Assembly: GCF_014203805.1 (NCBI RefSeq)
Contig: NZ_JACHJT010000003.1
Span: forward strand, 1-42,044
DNA from: Lipingzhangella halophila
GTDB taxonomy: Bacteria > Actinomycetota > Actinomycetes > Streptosporangiales > Streptosporangiaceae
Length of the DNA: 42,044 bases
Direction: 5' to 3'
Shown in pieces: positions 1-7,743 of this stretch. A model generated the notes under the pieces. The model was not told where the DNA came from and did not search any database. It saw nothing but the letters and a program-made list of their open reading frames with translations. A program made the translations under genes and the position numbers. Within the stretch, counting starts at the first letter, position 1; the number at the start of each line of letters is the position of its first letter.

Positions 1-207
1 CACCGAGACCGCCCGTTCCCGGCCGCGCCCCCTGGTCTCTCCCCTCGTCCATGGCCCCGACAGCGGTATGTCGACTGCCGAGTACGCGCTGGGATTGCTC
101 CCCAAAACGCAGACATGAGCCGCGACCGGACGCGCCCGGCAGGGTGCTGCCGCGAGTCCCCACAGCGGGGTAGGCTGACCCGTGATGCTCTACGAGCACT
201 CAGGTAC

Positions 208-246
208 GCGATGACCCCCTCGACCACAGGCCGAGGGGGTCATCGC
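208..246. terminator. Hairpin terminator beyond the DUF397 gene
   Basis: A perfect 15-bp inverted repeat (208-222 pairing with 232-246, 9-nt loop) lies 13 bp beyond the stop of the minus-strand DUF397 gene. It has no long T-run on either strand, as is usual for actinobacterial terminators. It probably ends the XRE-DUF397 transcript. I see no convincing gene or site in bases 1-207; a 40-codon plus-strand frame from 51 has nothing to support it. Confidence 0.6.
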
Positions 247-259
247 TATTCGGGCAGGG

Positions 260-448
260 TTAGAGCTGCTCGCCCCTGACCTCGGTCAGGAACGCGCGCC
301 ACTCGGCGGCCGGGAACTCCAGGTGTCCCCGGTCGCGGTTCTGCGTGTCGCGCACCGCGGCGCCGGTGTCGAGGTCGGCAACCTCGACGCAGTTCTGGTT
401 CTGGTTGCTGTAGCTGCTCTTACGGAACTCAGGTGTAGTCATGATCAT
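260..448 (-). CDS. DUF397 domain protein
   Basis: A 62-residue protein consisting almost entirely of a DUF397 domain: an N-terminal FRKSSYS motif, a central NCVEVADL segment, VRDT, then a C-terminal AAEWRAF motif. In actinomycetes these small proteins are usually encoded beside an XRE/DUF5753 regulator and are thought to modulate it (WhiJ/BldB-like loci in Streptomyces). The start overlaps the stop of the regulator gene by 4 bp (ATGA), so the two are translationally coupled. The biochemical role of the family is not settled. The pair looks host-derived rather than phage-structural. Confidence 0.88.
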   Translation of the reverse strand: MIMTTPEFRKSSYSNQNQNCVEVADLDTGAAVRDTQNRDRGHLEFPAAEWRAFLTEVRGEQL

Positions 449-1308
449 TCGCTTTCTTCGGACAGTACGCCCTCTATGTGCTGGGCACTCGCCACTGTAC
501 TGAGAGATGCGCCCTGTACGTCACTGAAGGTCGCGACATACTGTGCAACCTCCCCAGTATCTTCCTCGAACTGCCCGGCCCCAACGCTGTCCGTGTAGAC
601 GATCGTCGGATCTTGTGACTCGGGAAAGTCCAGGATCGTGAACGGCCGGCCGAGCGCAGCATGAGCACCCGCGGCGAACGGGAGTACCTGAATGTCGATG
701 TTCGGGAGCTGACCGATACGCAGCAGGTACTCGAACTGCGTGCGCATGATCTCGGCCGACCCGATCGGGCGCCGCAGGGCAGCCTCGTCGATGACGGCCC
801 ACAACCGCGCCTGACCCTCGTGCCTTTGGAGGATCTCCCGTCGCTCCATGCGCGCCTCTACCTGGCGCTGGATGTGCTCGGCTGAGGTGTACCGGCCACC
901 GCGGAACACAGCCTCGGCGTACTCCGGCGTCTGTAGCAGGCCGGGCACGGTCGCGACCTCGTAGGTCCGGATCTGGCTCGCCTCGGCCTCGAAATCGGGT
1001 AGTGGCTCGCGCCCGCGGAACACGTCGCGGTAGCGCCACCACCAGCCCTTGTGTTTGGCCTCTCTGGCGAGCTGGTGTAGGGATTCACGCGCCGCCGGGT
1101 CCTCGACACCGTAGAGGCGCAGTAGCGCGTCGAGGTCGCCGTTCTTGACCGTCTTGAGTTCCGAGGTTTCCAGCCGGCCGACCTTGGCTCGCGCCCATCC
1201 GAGCGCGTCGCCTACGTCGCTGAGTTTGTACCCGGCATCTTCCCGTAGGCGCCTGAGCTGCGTACCGAGCCTGCGGCGGCGCACGGTTGGGCTGTAGTTG
1301 CGTGCCAT
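445..1308 (-). CDS. XRE-family regulator with DUF5753 domain
   Basis: 287 residues. An N-terminal Cro/C1-type helix-turn-helix (about residues 5-65, with GTQLRRLREDAG and LGWARAKVGRLE) is followed by a DUF5753 sensor-like domain (about 95-275, with VPGLLQTPEYAEAV and the later QVLPFAAGAH). This architecture is typical of WhiJ-type regulators in actinomycetes. I chose the ATG at 1308 because the HTH begins at once. Longer upstream in-frame starts add residues without domain character and run into the divergent gene. A TACACT -10-like hexamer ends 7 nt before this ATG, so the mRNA may be leaderless. It overlaps the following DUF397 gene by 4 bp. Confidence 0.9.
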   Translation of the reverse strand: MARNYSPTVRRRRLGTQLRRLREDAGYKLSDVGDALGWARAKVGRLETSELKTVKNGDLDALLRLYGVEDPAARESLHQLAREAKHKGWWWRYRDVFRGREPLPDFEAEASQIRTYEVATVPGLLQTPEYAEAVFRGGRYTSAEHIQRQVEARMERREILQRHEGQARLWAVIDEAALRRPIGSAEIMRTQFEYLLRIGQLPNIDIQVLPFAAGAHAALGRPFTILDFPESQDPTIVYTDSVGAGQFEEDTGEVAQYVATFSDVQGASLSTVASAQHIEGVLSEESE

Positions 1309-1315
1309 AGAGGGC

Positions 1316-1321
1316 AGTGTA
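1316..1321 (-). promoter_or_regulatory. -10 box of a leaderless promoter for the XRE gene
   Basis: The minus strand reads TACACT, then GCCCTCT, then the ATG. A TANNNT box 6-7 nt before a start codon is the usual layout of leaderless mRNAs in actinobacteria, and no Shine-Dalgarno sequence precedes this ATG. No good -35 box is visible. Bases 1309-1435 form the divergent control region shared with the plus-strand gene at 1436. Confidence 0.45.
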
Positions 1322-1435
1322 GCGGCGTCAAAAATCAGCGATTCTCTCATTTTCGGTTGTGCGGTACGCGCGGTTCGGTGCATGATGGTCGGCACCTGAG
1401 TTGCTCGCATCGCCAACCCCGAGAGGGGATCATCT

Positions 1436-1930
1436 ATGTACACGACGTACACGACCGTCGCGCGCCTGCTGTACCTGCTGACGCTGGCGCTGCTCGTGCC
1501 CGCACGGCGGCCCGGACGCCACGCACCCGGGGCGATCCGTCCCACCCGGCCGCGGCGCACACGCCGCGTGCGGCCCTTCCTGCCAGAGGCGCCGCCGCCG
1601 CCCGAGTTGTACGCCCGGCATCACCTCGTCGGCCCGTGGCTGGTCGCACACGAGCGCCAGCAGGAGCAGGAACGCGAGGACGCGACCCGCCGCGGGCTGG
1701 ACGCGTTGACGCGGCTCGCGCGGCCCGCGGACACGCCGCCGGTCGACGACATGAGCGACCTCGCCGACGCCGTCCACGCCTACCTGGCCACCACCGGCGC
1801 CCCGGTCGCCATGTGGCACTGCCCCGCACCCAGATGCGAGATGGCGGCGCCCTACCCCACCCCGCACCAGTGCCCGCTCATCGACCCCGCGCGCGCCCAG
1901 CAGGGCCCTCTGGTGGGGGTGGCGAGGTGA
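1436..1930 (+). CDS. Hypothetical protein with N-terminal membrane segment
   Basis: 164 residues. A short hydrophobic stretch near the N-terminus (about residues 8-22, VARLLYLLTLALLVPA) is followed by an Arg/Pro-rich linker. A helical charged part includes ERQQEQERED, and a C-terminal piece carries two Cys-containing motifs (CPAPRCE and HQCPL). A GAGAGGGGAT ribosome-binding site lies upstream of the ATG. It is divergent from the XRE gene and overlaps the next gene by 4 bp (GTGA). I do not recognise the family. Small Cys-containing proteins of this kind occur beside DUF397 regulators in actinomycete chromosomes, so it is probably host-type. Confidence 0.6.
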   Translation: MYTTYTTVARLLYLLTLALLVPARRPGRHAPGAIRPTRPRRTRRVRPFLPEAPPPPELYARHHLVGPWLVAHERQQEQEREDATRRGLDALTRLARPADTPPVDDMSDLADAVHAYLATTGAPVAMWHCPAPRCEMAAPYPTPHQCPLIDPARAQQGPLVGVAR

Positions 1931-2148
1931 GCCACGTCGGCCACTACTCCACGCTGATGCACCCCCGCGCGTCCGAGGTGCACCTCACCGACCACCGGCC
2001 CCGCGAGATCGTGATCCAGCTCGCCGACGGCATGGACGTCGAGCTGTGGCCGGGCGCGGACGATCATACCGAGCAGGTGGCCTGGCTGGAGCGCGCCGAG
2101 GAGGCGCTGCGCACCGCCCGGCAGATGATGGACGACCGCGACCGATAG
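1927..2148 (+). CDS. Small hypothetical protein
   Basis: 73 residues from a GTG start that overlaps the stop of the preceding gene (GTGA at 1927-1930). The reading frame stays open well upstream, but the overlap and the change to balanced, coding-like composition favour the GTG. The product has a short beta-rich centre (IVIQLADGMDVELWPG) and a helical C-terminus (WLERAEEALRTARQMM). There is no membrane segment and no cysteine. It is the second gene of a small plus-strand operon beside the XRE-DUF397 pair. Function unknown. Confidence 0.62.
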   Translation: MSHVGHYSTLMHPRASEVHLTDHRPREIVIQLADGMDVELWPGADDHTEQVAWLERAEEALRTARQMMDDRDR

Positions 2149-2151
2149 ACC

Positions 2152-2230
2152 CCCGCGCGGCCGCGGGCCCCGTCCTGTGACGCGGCCGCGCGGGACCGCC
2201 GCCCCGGGCGACTGAGGGGTTCCCCGGGGC
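2152..2230. terminator. Two GC-rich hairpins after the 1436-2148 operon
   Basis: A perfect 14-bp inverted repeat (2152-2165 with 2181-2194) starts 3 bp after the stop at 2148. A second 8-bp stem follows at 2201-2208 with 2223-2230. No T-run follows. They are positioned to end the 1436-2148 transcript before the next plus-strand gene. Confidence 0.55.
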
Positions 2231-2259
2231 GGCCCCACGGTCCCCCTGTGAGGAGCACA

Positions 2260-2556
2260 ATGGGCACCATGCACCATCCCCCACACTCCCCAGCTCGCCC
2301 CCGCTCAGCCGCGGCGGTCGCGTCGCTCATCCTGGGCATCCTCGGTGGCGTCACCACGTTCCCGGCGTTCGGGTTGTTCACCCTGCTGCCCGCCATGGCG
2401 GCATTGACGGGTGCCTACGGGCTGCGCACGACCCACACGCACCAGCTCCGCGGGCGCGCGCTCGCGCTGTGGGGATTCTGGCTCGGCGTGAGCTTTTTCC
2501 TGATCAACGTGGCCCTGCTGATGATCGCGGCTATCGGGGCGCGCATGGGGTACTGA
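2260..2556 (+). CDS. Small DUF4190-like membrane protein
   Basis: 98 residues. A His/Pro-rich cytoplasmic N-terminus is followed by two hydrophobic stretches: residues about 21-50 (VASLILGILGGVTTFPAFG and on) and 68-92 (LWGFWLGVSFFLINVALLM). The two are separated by GRALALWG, the Gly-Arg-x-x-Ala signature seen in DUF4190-type membrane proteins. The ATG at 2260 is preceded by AGGAG at 2251-2255. The gene converges on the phage lysis genes, with a bidirectional hairpin in between. Function unknown; it is probably on the host side of the boundary. Confidence 0.65.
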   Translation: MGTMHHPPHSPARPRSAAAVASLILGILGGVTTFPAFGLFTLLPAMAALTGAYGLRTTHTHQLRGRALALWGFWLGVSFFLINVALLMIAAIGARMGY

Positions 2557-2574
2557 CCCCCGGACACACGAATG

Positions 2575-2607
2575 GCGCCCCCGTCACCTCAAGGGTGACG
2601 GGGGCGC
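2575..2607. terminator. Bidirectional terminator between convergent operons
   Basis: A perfect 14-bp inverted repeat, 2575-2588 pairing with 2594-2607 around a 5-nt loop. It lies exactly between the converging stops of the plus-strand gene ending at 2556 and the minus-strand holin gene ending at 2626. It should stop transcription from both sides. Confidence 0.8.
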
Positions 2608-2625
2608 TGTGCTGTGCGGAGCAGG

Positions 2626-2859
2626 CTATTCGGCCGGCGGGGTGTCGCCCTCCAGAACCCGCTGCACGTAGGCAGCCAGCGCGGTACCGGCGGCCGTGGC
2701 CGCACCGACACCGAGGCTGGCGTAGTCGACCAGCTCGCCGGGGGTCACCTGGTCGGCGACGACACCGGCTACGGCGAGCAGGACGACGGCCACGGCGCCC
2801 TGGGCGACGGTGCGCAGGGACCGGGACCGGGCATCAGTGGTGGTGGTCTTACTGGGCAT
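2626..2859 (-). CDS. Putative holin
   Basis: 77 residues with a basic N-terminus (KTTTTDARSRSLR) and two hydrophobic segments: about residues 17-35 (VAQGAVAVVLLAVAGVVAD) and 46-65 (ASLGVGAATAAGTALAAYV). It has a charged C-terminal tail. Size, topology and position right after the endolysin gene fit a class II holin, which would form the membrane lesions that release the endolysin. AGGAGA lies just before the ATG. It is the last gene of the late transcript. Holins have little sequence conservation, so the call rests on topology and context. Confidence 0.72.
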   Translation of the reverse strand: MPSKTTTTDARSRSLRTVAQGAVAVVLLAVAGVVADQVTPGELVDYASLGVGAATAAGTALAAYVQRVLEGDTPPAE

Positions 2860-2880
2860 GCGTCTCTCCTGACATGCGAA

Positions 2881-2902
2881 AGCCCCGGCGGTCGCCGGGG
2901 CT
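2881..2902 (-). terminator. Terminator between endolysin and holin genes
   Basis: A 9-10-bp stem (2881-2890 with 2893-2902) is followed on the minus strand by TTTCGCATG. It lies 24 bp beyond the endolysin stop and could attenuate readthrough into the holin gene, lowering holin expression. The same tail (TTTC-K-CATG) follows two other hairpins in this window, near 26345 and 27279. Confidence 0.6.
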
Positions 2903-2925
2903 GAAAGGGTTCTGAAATCTGGGGA

Positions 2926-3642
2926 TCAGCTCTGCATCTGCTCGAAAATCCGGCGAGCGCGGGCGTCTGCCATCATCGCGGTGACCTGCCCCACCGCCCA
3001 GTAGGTGACGTGTTCGCCCTGGTCGGTGCCCGATCCGTAGTCCTTGCGGAGCTTGAGTAGAGCGGTCTCGGTGTCGTCGCCGAAATGCTCGTCGACGCCG
3101 TCCTCATGCGGCCCCCACGTGCCAAGGAGATCCGAGTAGGGCTCCCCGGAGAGCTTGATCATGTACTGGAGCAATCCCACGGCCGGGCCCTGGTCGCCCT
3201 TCTTCAAACCGATCATGTCGTCCTCCTCTGCTGTCGCACCGCCAGAGCTGATGCCCCACGAGCTGGTGTCGTCGTATGGTCCGGTACTGCTGCCGTCCGG
3301 CCCTCGGCCGACGGACACGTGAACATGGGTGCTGTGTGGGTTACTGCCGCTGTAGTGGCGCCAGGTCCACCCGTGGGCACGGGAAGCGATGCGCCGGTCA
3401 TAGATCACGTACTTAGCCGCGGGGTGCCCCCCTGTGCGCACCTGCTCGGCCAGCCCTGCCAGATCGAGACCGGCATCGCCGACCACATCGATCGCGCACA
3501 CCACCCCGGACGCGTTGGGGTTGTGGTCGGAGGCGGACGCGCGGTGCGCCGCGTCTCCGATGGTCCATACCGTCGTTCCGGGCGCCACCTGGCGCACCTC
3601 GTCGCGCAGCCGCTCCAGCGACCGCGCCAGCCTCCAGGCCAT
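2926..3642 (-). CDS. Endolysin: M15-type peptidase plus peptidoglycan-binding domain
   Basis: 238 residues. The N-terminal part (about 1-115) is an M15/VanY-like zinc peptidase domain of the kind found in actinophage endolysins. It has the SDHNPN motif (H40), the AIDVV motif (D52) and a late STHVHVSV motif (H106, H108), which together form the zinc site. A linker leads to a C-terminal domain (about 143-230, starting MIGLKKGDQGPAVGLLQ) resembling a PG_binding_1 cell-wall-binding fold. It would cut peptide cross-links of the host wall at lysis. The start at 3642 follows a GGAGG ribosome-binding site; the longer frame upstream lacks domain character. There is no signal peptide, so release depends on the holin. 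Confidence 0.88.
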   Translation of the reverse strand: MAWRLARSLERLRDEVRQVAPGTTVWTIGDAAHRASASDHNPNASGVVCAIDVVGDAGLDLAGLAEQVRTGGHPAAKYVIYDRRIASRAHGWTWRHYSGSNPHSTHVHVSVGRGPDGSSTGPYDDTSSWGISSGGATAEEDDMIGLKKGDQGPAVGLLQYMIKLSGEPYSDLLGTWGPHEDGVDEHFGDDTETALLKLRKDYGSGTDQGEHVTYWAVGQVTAMMADARARRIFEQMQS

Positions 3643-3664
3643 ACATGCCTCCAGATGTAGAGAT

Positions 3665-3685
3665 GCCCCGGCGCACAGCCGGGGC
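3665..3685. terminator. Hairpin upstream of the endolysin gene
   Basis: An 8-bp stem (3665-3672 with 3678-3685, 5-nt loop GCACA) sits between the stop of the coiled-coil membrane protein gene and the endolysin start. It has no T-run. It is probably an attenuator or an mRNA-stabilising stem, and uses the same GCCCCGGC arm as the hairpin at 2881. Confidence 0.45.
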
Positions 3686-3701
3686 GAATGGTGGGTGCGG
3701 G

Positions 3702-4091
3702 TCAGGGCAGGATGGCGACCAGCAGACTCACCCCGGCGCCGGTGAGGATGCCGACCAGCGTGACGATCACACTGGTCCACCCGAGCACCTGGCGCCGCTG
3801 CCCGGCGAGCTGGTCCTGGGTCACCACGTCCTCGCGGAGCTCACCGAGGCGGGTCTGGACAGCGTCCAGGTCAGCCCGGGTGGGGCGCGATGTTTCCACT
3901 TCCCGCAGACGCTCGTCGTGCTCGGCGATGGTCGACGCGTGGGAGTCCGCGCGCTTGTCCTGCTGATCGGCGCGCTGCAGGAGGAGTCCGAGCTGGCCCT
4001 GCACGTCGGCAAACCCCTTGTCGATGGATCCCTGGAGGCGTGCCAGCGCGACCTCCACTGAAGGCGGCATTCTCTCCGGGTCGTCGCTCAT
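3702..4091 (-). CDS. Coiled-coil protein with C-terminal membrane anchor (lysis accessory)
   Basis: 129 residues. The first about 95 residues are strongly helical and heptad-like (ARLQGSIDKGFADVQGQLG, then TRADLDAVQTRLGELRED). They are followed by one hydrophobic segment at about 103-129 (TSVIVTLVGILTGAGVSLLV). This resembles the XhlA/hemolysin-like membrane proteins found in phage lysis cassettes, where they assist holin function. The ATG at 4091 overlaps the upstream stop (ATGA); a GTG one codon earlier is an alternative. It lies immediately before the endolysin gene. An anti-holin or second-holin role is an inference. Confidence 0.68.
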   Translation of the reverse strand: MSDDPERMPPSVEVALARLQGSIDKGFADVQGQLGLLLQRADQQDKRADSHASTIAEHDERLREVETSRPTRADLDAVQTRLGELREDVVTQDQLAGQRRQVLGWTSVIVTLVGILTGAGVSLLVAILP

Positions 4092-4612
4092 CACGCGGTC
4101 CGTTGGTAGAGCAGCCGGGTCTGATTGCCGCCGCGCAACCGGGTCTCACCCGTATCGCTGCTGTCCTGGGCGAACTGCATTGTCACCGTGGACGGGTCGG
4201 ACCCGGACTCAAAAGTGCCGGAGTCATAGGCACTGTTGAAGTTGGACTCCCCGGTCCCGCCGGCCACGCGTGAGGTGGAGTTGGCCGGGCGGCGGAAGAT
4301 CACCTCGCCGCCGGAGTTGATCGCCGAGCCCGGACTGCGGTTGTATGCCTGGCTGAAGCTGGAGAACAACACGTCAACGCTGGCCTGCTCGGGCCAGCGC
4401 CACACGAAGTCAGCGTCGGCGTGCGCCGAGTAGGAGATGTAGAGCCAGTACGCGTAGAGGGCGTTGGGCTCCGGCAGGAAGCTAATCTCGCTGTCCTCGA
4501 AGCTGGTTTGCTCGGTGATGACCTGGTCGTTCTCCTGCGCGATGATCCGCATTCGGCCGGCGTTGAGGATGTCAGCGGTGAGGATCTGGCCCGCCCGTAC
4601 CTGAATGACCAC
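4091..4612 (-). CDS. Minor tail/virion protein, hypothetical
   Basis: 173 residues from a GTG start preceded by AAGGGGG. The N-terminus (IQVRAGQILTADILNAGRMR) has the form seen in small actinophage proteins encoded just after the tail-tip genes. The rest is beta-rich, with many Ser, Asn and Gly residues and no membrane segment or cysteine, which suggests a structural jelly-roll or fibre-tip component. It is translationally coupled to the lysis gene at 3702 and follows the PhoD tail gene by 14 bp. A tail-tip or adhesion protein is the best guess. Confidence 0.65.
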   Translation of the reverse strand: MVIQVRAGQILTADILNAGRMRIIAQENDQVITEQTSFEDSEISFLPEPNALYAYWLYISYSAHADADFVWRWPEQASVDVLFSSFSQAYNRSPGSAINSGGEVIFRRPANSTSRVAGGTGESNFNSAYDSGTFESGSDPSTVTMQFAQDSSDTGETRLRGGNQTRLLYQRTA

Positions 4613-4626
4613 CTGGCCCCCTTTCG

Positions 4627-7600
4627 TTAGAGCCCGATCACGGCGGGTTGGGTCAGCGCGACCGCTGTGCCCGCGTCGTGCTCGGCGTCGACGTCGTTGA
4701 CCGCGCGCTCGACGGTGAACCGTTGCGGGTTCTCGACGCGGAGCTCGCGGAACGACAACTCCGGATCGGTGTTGTCGTTACCGGCGAACGCCAGCGCAGC
4801 CACACCTGCCCGGCCCGTGCTAATGGTGTCCTCGGTGACCTCGCGGTCGAGCTGCCAGTAGCTCGGCTCCGGGCGCCCATCATCGGGCCACACCCGGCAC
4901 AACACCCGGTCGCCGACCAGGCGAACCCGGACGTGGAACACGTCGCCGCCCTCGTAGTCGAACCCGGAGTCCTCATTGCCGTCGATCTCACCCTCGTGAG
5001 TGGACGACGTCGAGTTCGTCAGCGACAGGAACACATTGCCGCTGCTGGTGTGGTGGATCCGCACCAGGTAGAACTCGGTGTTGTCGACGTAGCGCAGCAG
5101 CACCGACGGGGCGAGGGATCCGCCGCTGGCGGTGGCGCTCACCGACACGGAGACGGTGATGTCGCAGTCGCCCACCTCGGCGGTGTCGAGCACCTGGAAT
5201 CGCGCATCCGTGGGATCGGAGGCCAGGGTGACGGTGGCGACACCGTCGTCGATCTCGCGATCGGATGCGGAGCCCCCCGTCTCGGCCCAGTCGTGGCCAC
5301 TGTCGGAGATGCCCCAGGCGTCGGTCTCGGTGCGGTCGAAGTCGTCCCACGCGAACGGCTCGCACGCGGTCACGCGAGCGGTCTCGCCGCCCATGGTGAC
5401 GTCGAACGGGAACTGCTCCGGCAGATGGTCCCCGGGGCCGTCCGTAGTGATCCACAGCGCCCGGTCGTGTGGCCCGTCCTGCTCGGTGAGCACGAGCAAC
5501 TCGGTGTCGATGTTGTCGATGCCGTCGGCGAGGACGCTGCCAGAGGTGTCGAGCCGGTTGGGCTCGTCGGGGCCGGCATCCGGCGCCAGGGTGAACACGA
5601 TGTCGTCGATGAACGCAGTGTCCTGGTTCTCTGAGACGCTGCCGTCTTTCTCGTATCGGAACGTGATCGTGTCCGCACTACTCACGTCGTACTCGTCGGA
5701 GAGCGTCCACTCGCCGTCACCGGACGCTGTGAGCTCCTCGCTGGAATCGACGAGGAAGCGGAAGAAGTCGAAGTCCTCCTCGCTGGAGACCCGGTACCAG
5801 AACCGGACGGCCTGCGCGCCGGTCGGGACGGTCACGATCGCATCCGACGTCTCATCGTGGGTGATCACACCGGAGCGTAGCGACCACTCACCCGACGCGG
5901 CCTCGGCGTCGGTGCGAGTCCATGGCTCGTCGCCGCCGTCGGTGATGGTGATGTCGAGGTCGGCGTCCTCGAAGTCCTCGGCCACCCGGCCGGTCTCGGG
6001 TAGGTGGGCGATGGTCAGCGGCCCGGCCGGGGTGGTGTTGATCTCCACGTCCCACCGGTGCGGCCCGATCGTCTCGGCGTAGCCCTGTGCGATCAGGGCG
6101 ACCGTGCCGTCGGGATGCTGCGGCGGGAGGTTCGACACCTCGATCTGGTCGCCTAGGTCTACGTCCAACCACCCCTCGACCACCTGCGGCCGCACGTTTA
6201 GCGCCGGCGACACGGCGGGGTAGCGCATGCCGGGCCACGTGCCCAGGTGCACCCGCCAGCCGGCCTGCGATTCGAGCTGGTCGTCGTCGTTGACGTTGAG
6301 CGTGGCGCTCTCGTCGTAGCGGCCGTAGGTCTCGACGTGGTCGTCGTCGACGACGCGCGCCTCGCCGCCGTCCTGGCGTGACACCGCGACGTCGTTGCGC
6401 ACGCCGTCGTCGTCCAGCATGGGCGCGAACGGGTCGACGATATCGCCGAGGTTCTCGGCGGCGGCGTCCAGGGCGAACACCGTGCTGCCGACGTAGGAGT
6501 ACCAGGTGTGGGCGCGCCACCGGCTGCCCATGTCGTATCCGGTGCCGGCGACGGCGATGGTGTGCCCGCGGTCGCGGATGCGCACGAGTCCGTAGTGGCC
6601 CCGGCCGCTCAAGTTGGGGCCGGTGTCGGTGGCCGGTCCGCTGGTGCCCCCGGAGTCCAGCGCGGAGAACTGGTAGATCGGGAAGTTGCCGTGTCGGTTG
6701 CCGCCGCCGGTGTCGATGGACAGGGCGTGGGCGTCGCCGGAGAGGGCGCACATGCGGGTGAGCCACCCGGTGTCGCCGAACAGCTCGACGAGCTCGTTAC
6801 GTTCATGAAGGAAGGAGGCCCACGAATCCTCGTGTTCGCTGACCCACTGCGACGGGGTGAGCCACACCATCGCCTGCGCCCCAGTGTTCGCGGTGAGTAC
6901 CTGCTCCATCCACGCCTTCTGTGCCGCGCCCAGCATGGTCTTGGACTGGCCCTGGGGGTCGTCGTTGGGATCGCGGTCGGCGCGCACATCACTGAGCAGG
7001 AACAGCACCCGGCCGACGGTGAACGACTGGTAGATCGGGTTCGCGCCACTCCCGGCGGGCAGGCCGTAGTGCGGCACCCGCTCCCGGTAGACCTCGCAGG
7101 CATTGTCCCGCCCCGACGCTGTCCGGTCTGAATCGTTCGGCCCGAAGTCGTGATCATCCCAGGCGTACACCAGCGGCACATCACGGTAGAGCCGGTGTTG
7201 GCGGGGTTGGCGTAGCACGTCGTCATAGGCACGGCGGTAGTTGGCCAGTGACCCACCGCCGGAGATGCCGTGCGACCCGGAGCCGAGGTCGTAGTAGTGC
7301 ATGTCCCCGCCATGGGCGAAGAACAGCGGGTCGGCACGACGGATCTCGTCGAACACCGGGTGATTGGACAGTCGGTCGGCGGCGAGCACGGACCCCTCCC
7401 CGGAGTACTCCGGAGAGGCGCCGGCGCAGGTGGCCATGGCGAACGTGAAGTCCGCCCGCTCCCCCTGCCGCGGGTGGGTACGGAACGTACCGGTGGTGTC
7501 GGTGTCGAGGGTGTCGTCCACCTCGATGGCGTAGTGATACCGGGTGTCAGCGTCCAGGCCAGTGGCCCGGATGGAGACCATGTCATCCGAGGTGGCCGTG

Positions 7601-7743
7601 TCCGGGCCAAAGTACGTCGGCGAGGACAGGTCAGAGCTTTCGGAGACGGCCAGCCGCGCCTCGTCGCCATCGATGCGGGCCCGCACCCAGGCCGAGGACT
7701 CGGTGACCGCGCCGACCCACACATGCTCCACAGACACGGTCAC
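4627..7743 (-). CDS. PhoD-like phosphatase/phosphodiesterase tail protein
   Basis: 1038 residues. Residues about 1-95 form an Fn3-like N-domain (VEHVWVGAVTESSAWVRARI) as in PhoD enzymes. A metallophosphatase of the PhoD family follows (about 98-420), with metal-site motifs HGGDMHYYD (D147), AWDDHDFGPND (D196, D197, H198) and SGDAHAL (D337, H339). The remaining about 600 residues are acidic and beta-rich, with at least two jelly-roll or concanavalin-like blocks. Characterised PhoD enzymes hydrolyse phosphodiesters, including wall teichoic acid. A place in the tail operon implies a virion-borne enzyme acting on a phosphate-containing surface polymer; that is inference. The GTG start overlaps the upstream stop (GTGA). 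Confidence 0.88.
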   Translation of the reverse strand: MTVSVEHVWVGAVTESSAWVRARIDGDEARLAVSESSDLSSPTYFGPDTATSDDMVSIRATGLDADTRYHYAIEVDDTLDTDTTGTFRTHPRQGERADFTFAMATCAGASPEYSGEGSVLAADRLSNHPVFDEIRRADPLFFAHGGDMHYYDLGSGSHGISGGGSLANYRRAYDDVLRQPRQHRLYRDVPLVYAWDDHDFGPNDSDRTASGRDNACEVYRERVPHYGLPAGSGANPIYQSFTVGRVLFLLSDVRADRDPNDDPQGQSKTMLGAAQKAWMEQVLTANTGAQAMVWLTPSQWVSEHEDSWASFLHERNELVELFGDTGWLTRMCALSGDAHALSIDTGGGNRHGNFPIYQFSALDSGGTSGPATDTGPNLSGRGHYGLVRIRDRGHTIAVAGTGYDMGSRWRAHTWYSYVGSTVFALDAAAENLGDIVDPFAPMLDDDGVRNDVAVSRQDGGEARVVDDDHVETYGRYDESATLNVNDDDQLESQAGWRVHLGTWPGMRYPAVSPALNVRPQVVEGWLDVDLGDQIEVSNLPPQHPDGTVALIAQGYAETIGPHRWDVEINTTPAGPLTIAHLPETGRVAEDFEDADLDITITDGGDEPWTRTDAEAASGEWSLRSGVITHDETSDAIVTVPTGAQAVRFWYRVSSEEDFDFFRFLVDSSEELTASGDGEWTLSDEYDVSSADTITFRYEKDGSVSENQDTAFIDDIVFTLAPDAGPDEPNRLDTSGSVLADGIDNIDTELLVLTEQDGPHDRALWITTDGPGDHLPEQFPFDVTMGGETARVTACEPFAWDDFDRTETDAWGISDSGHDWAETGGSASDREIDDGVATVTLASDPTDARFQVLDTAEVGDCDITVSVSVSATASGGSLAPSVLLRYVDNTEFYLVRIHHTSSGNVFLSLTNSTSSTHEGEIDGNEDSGFDYEGGDVFHVRVRLVGDRVLCRVWPDDGRPEPSYWQLDREVTEDTISTGRAGVAALAFAGNDNTDPELSFRELRVENPQRFTVERAVNDVDAEHDAGTAVALTQPAVIGL

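Noticed and set aside
51-173. Short plus-strand frame near the left edge.
   Set aside because: About 40 codons with no ribosome-binding site, no neighbour coupling and no recognisable motif.
1357-1926. Long plus-strand frame upstream of the 1927 gene.
   Set aside because: It is an Arg/Ala/Pro-rich shadow of the gene at 1436-1930; the overlapping GTGA supports a start at 1927.
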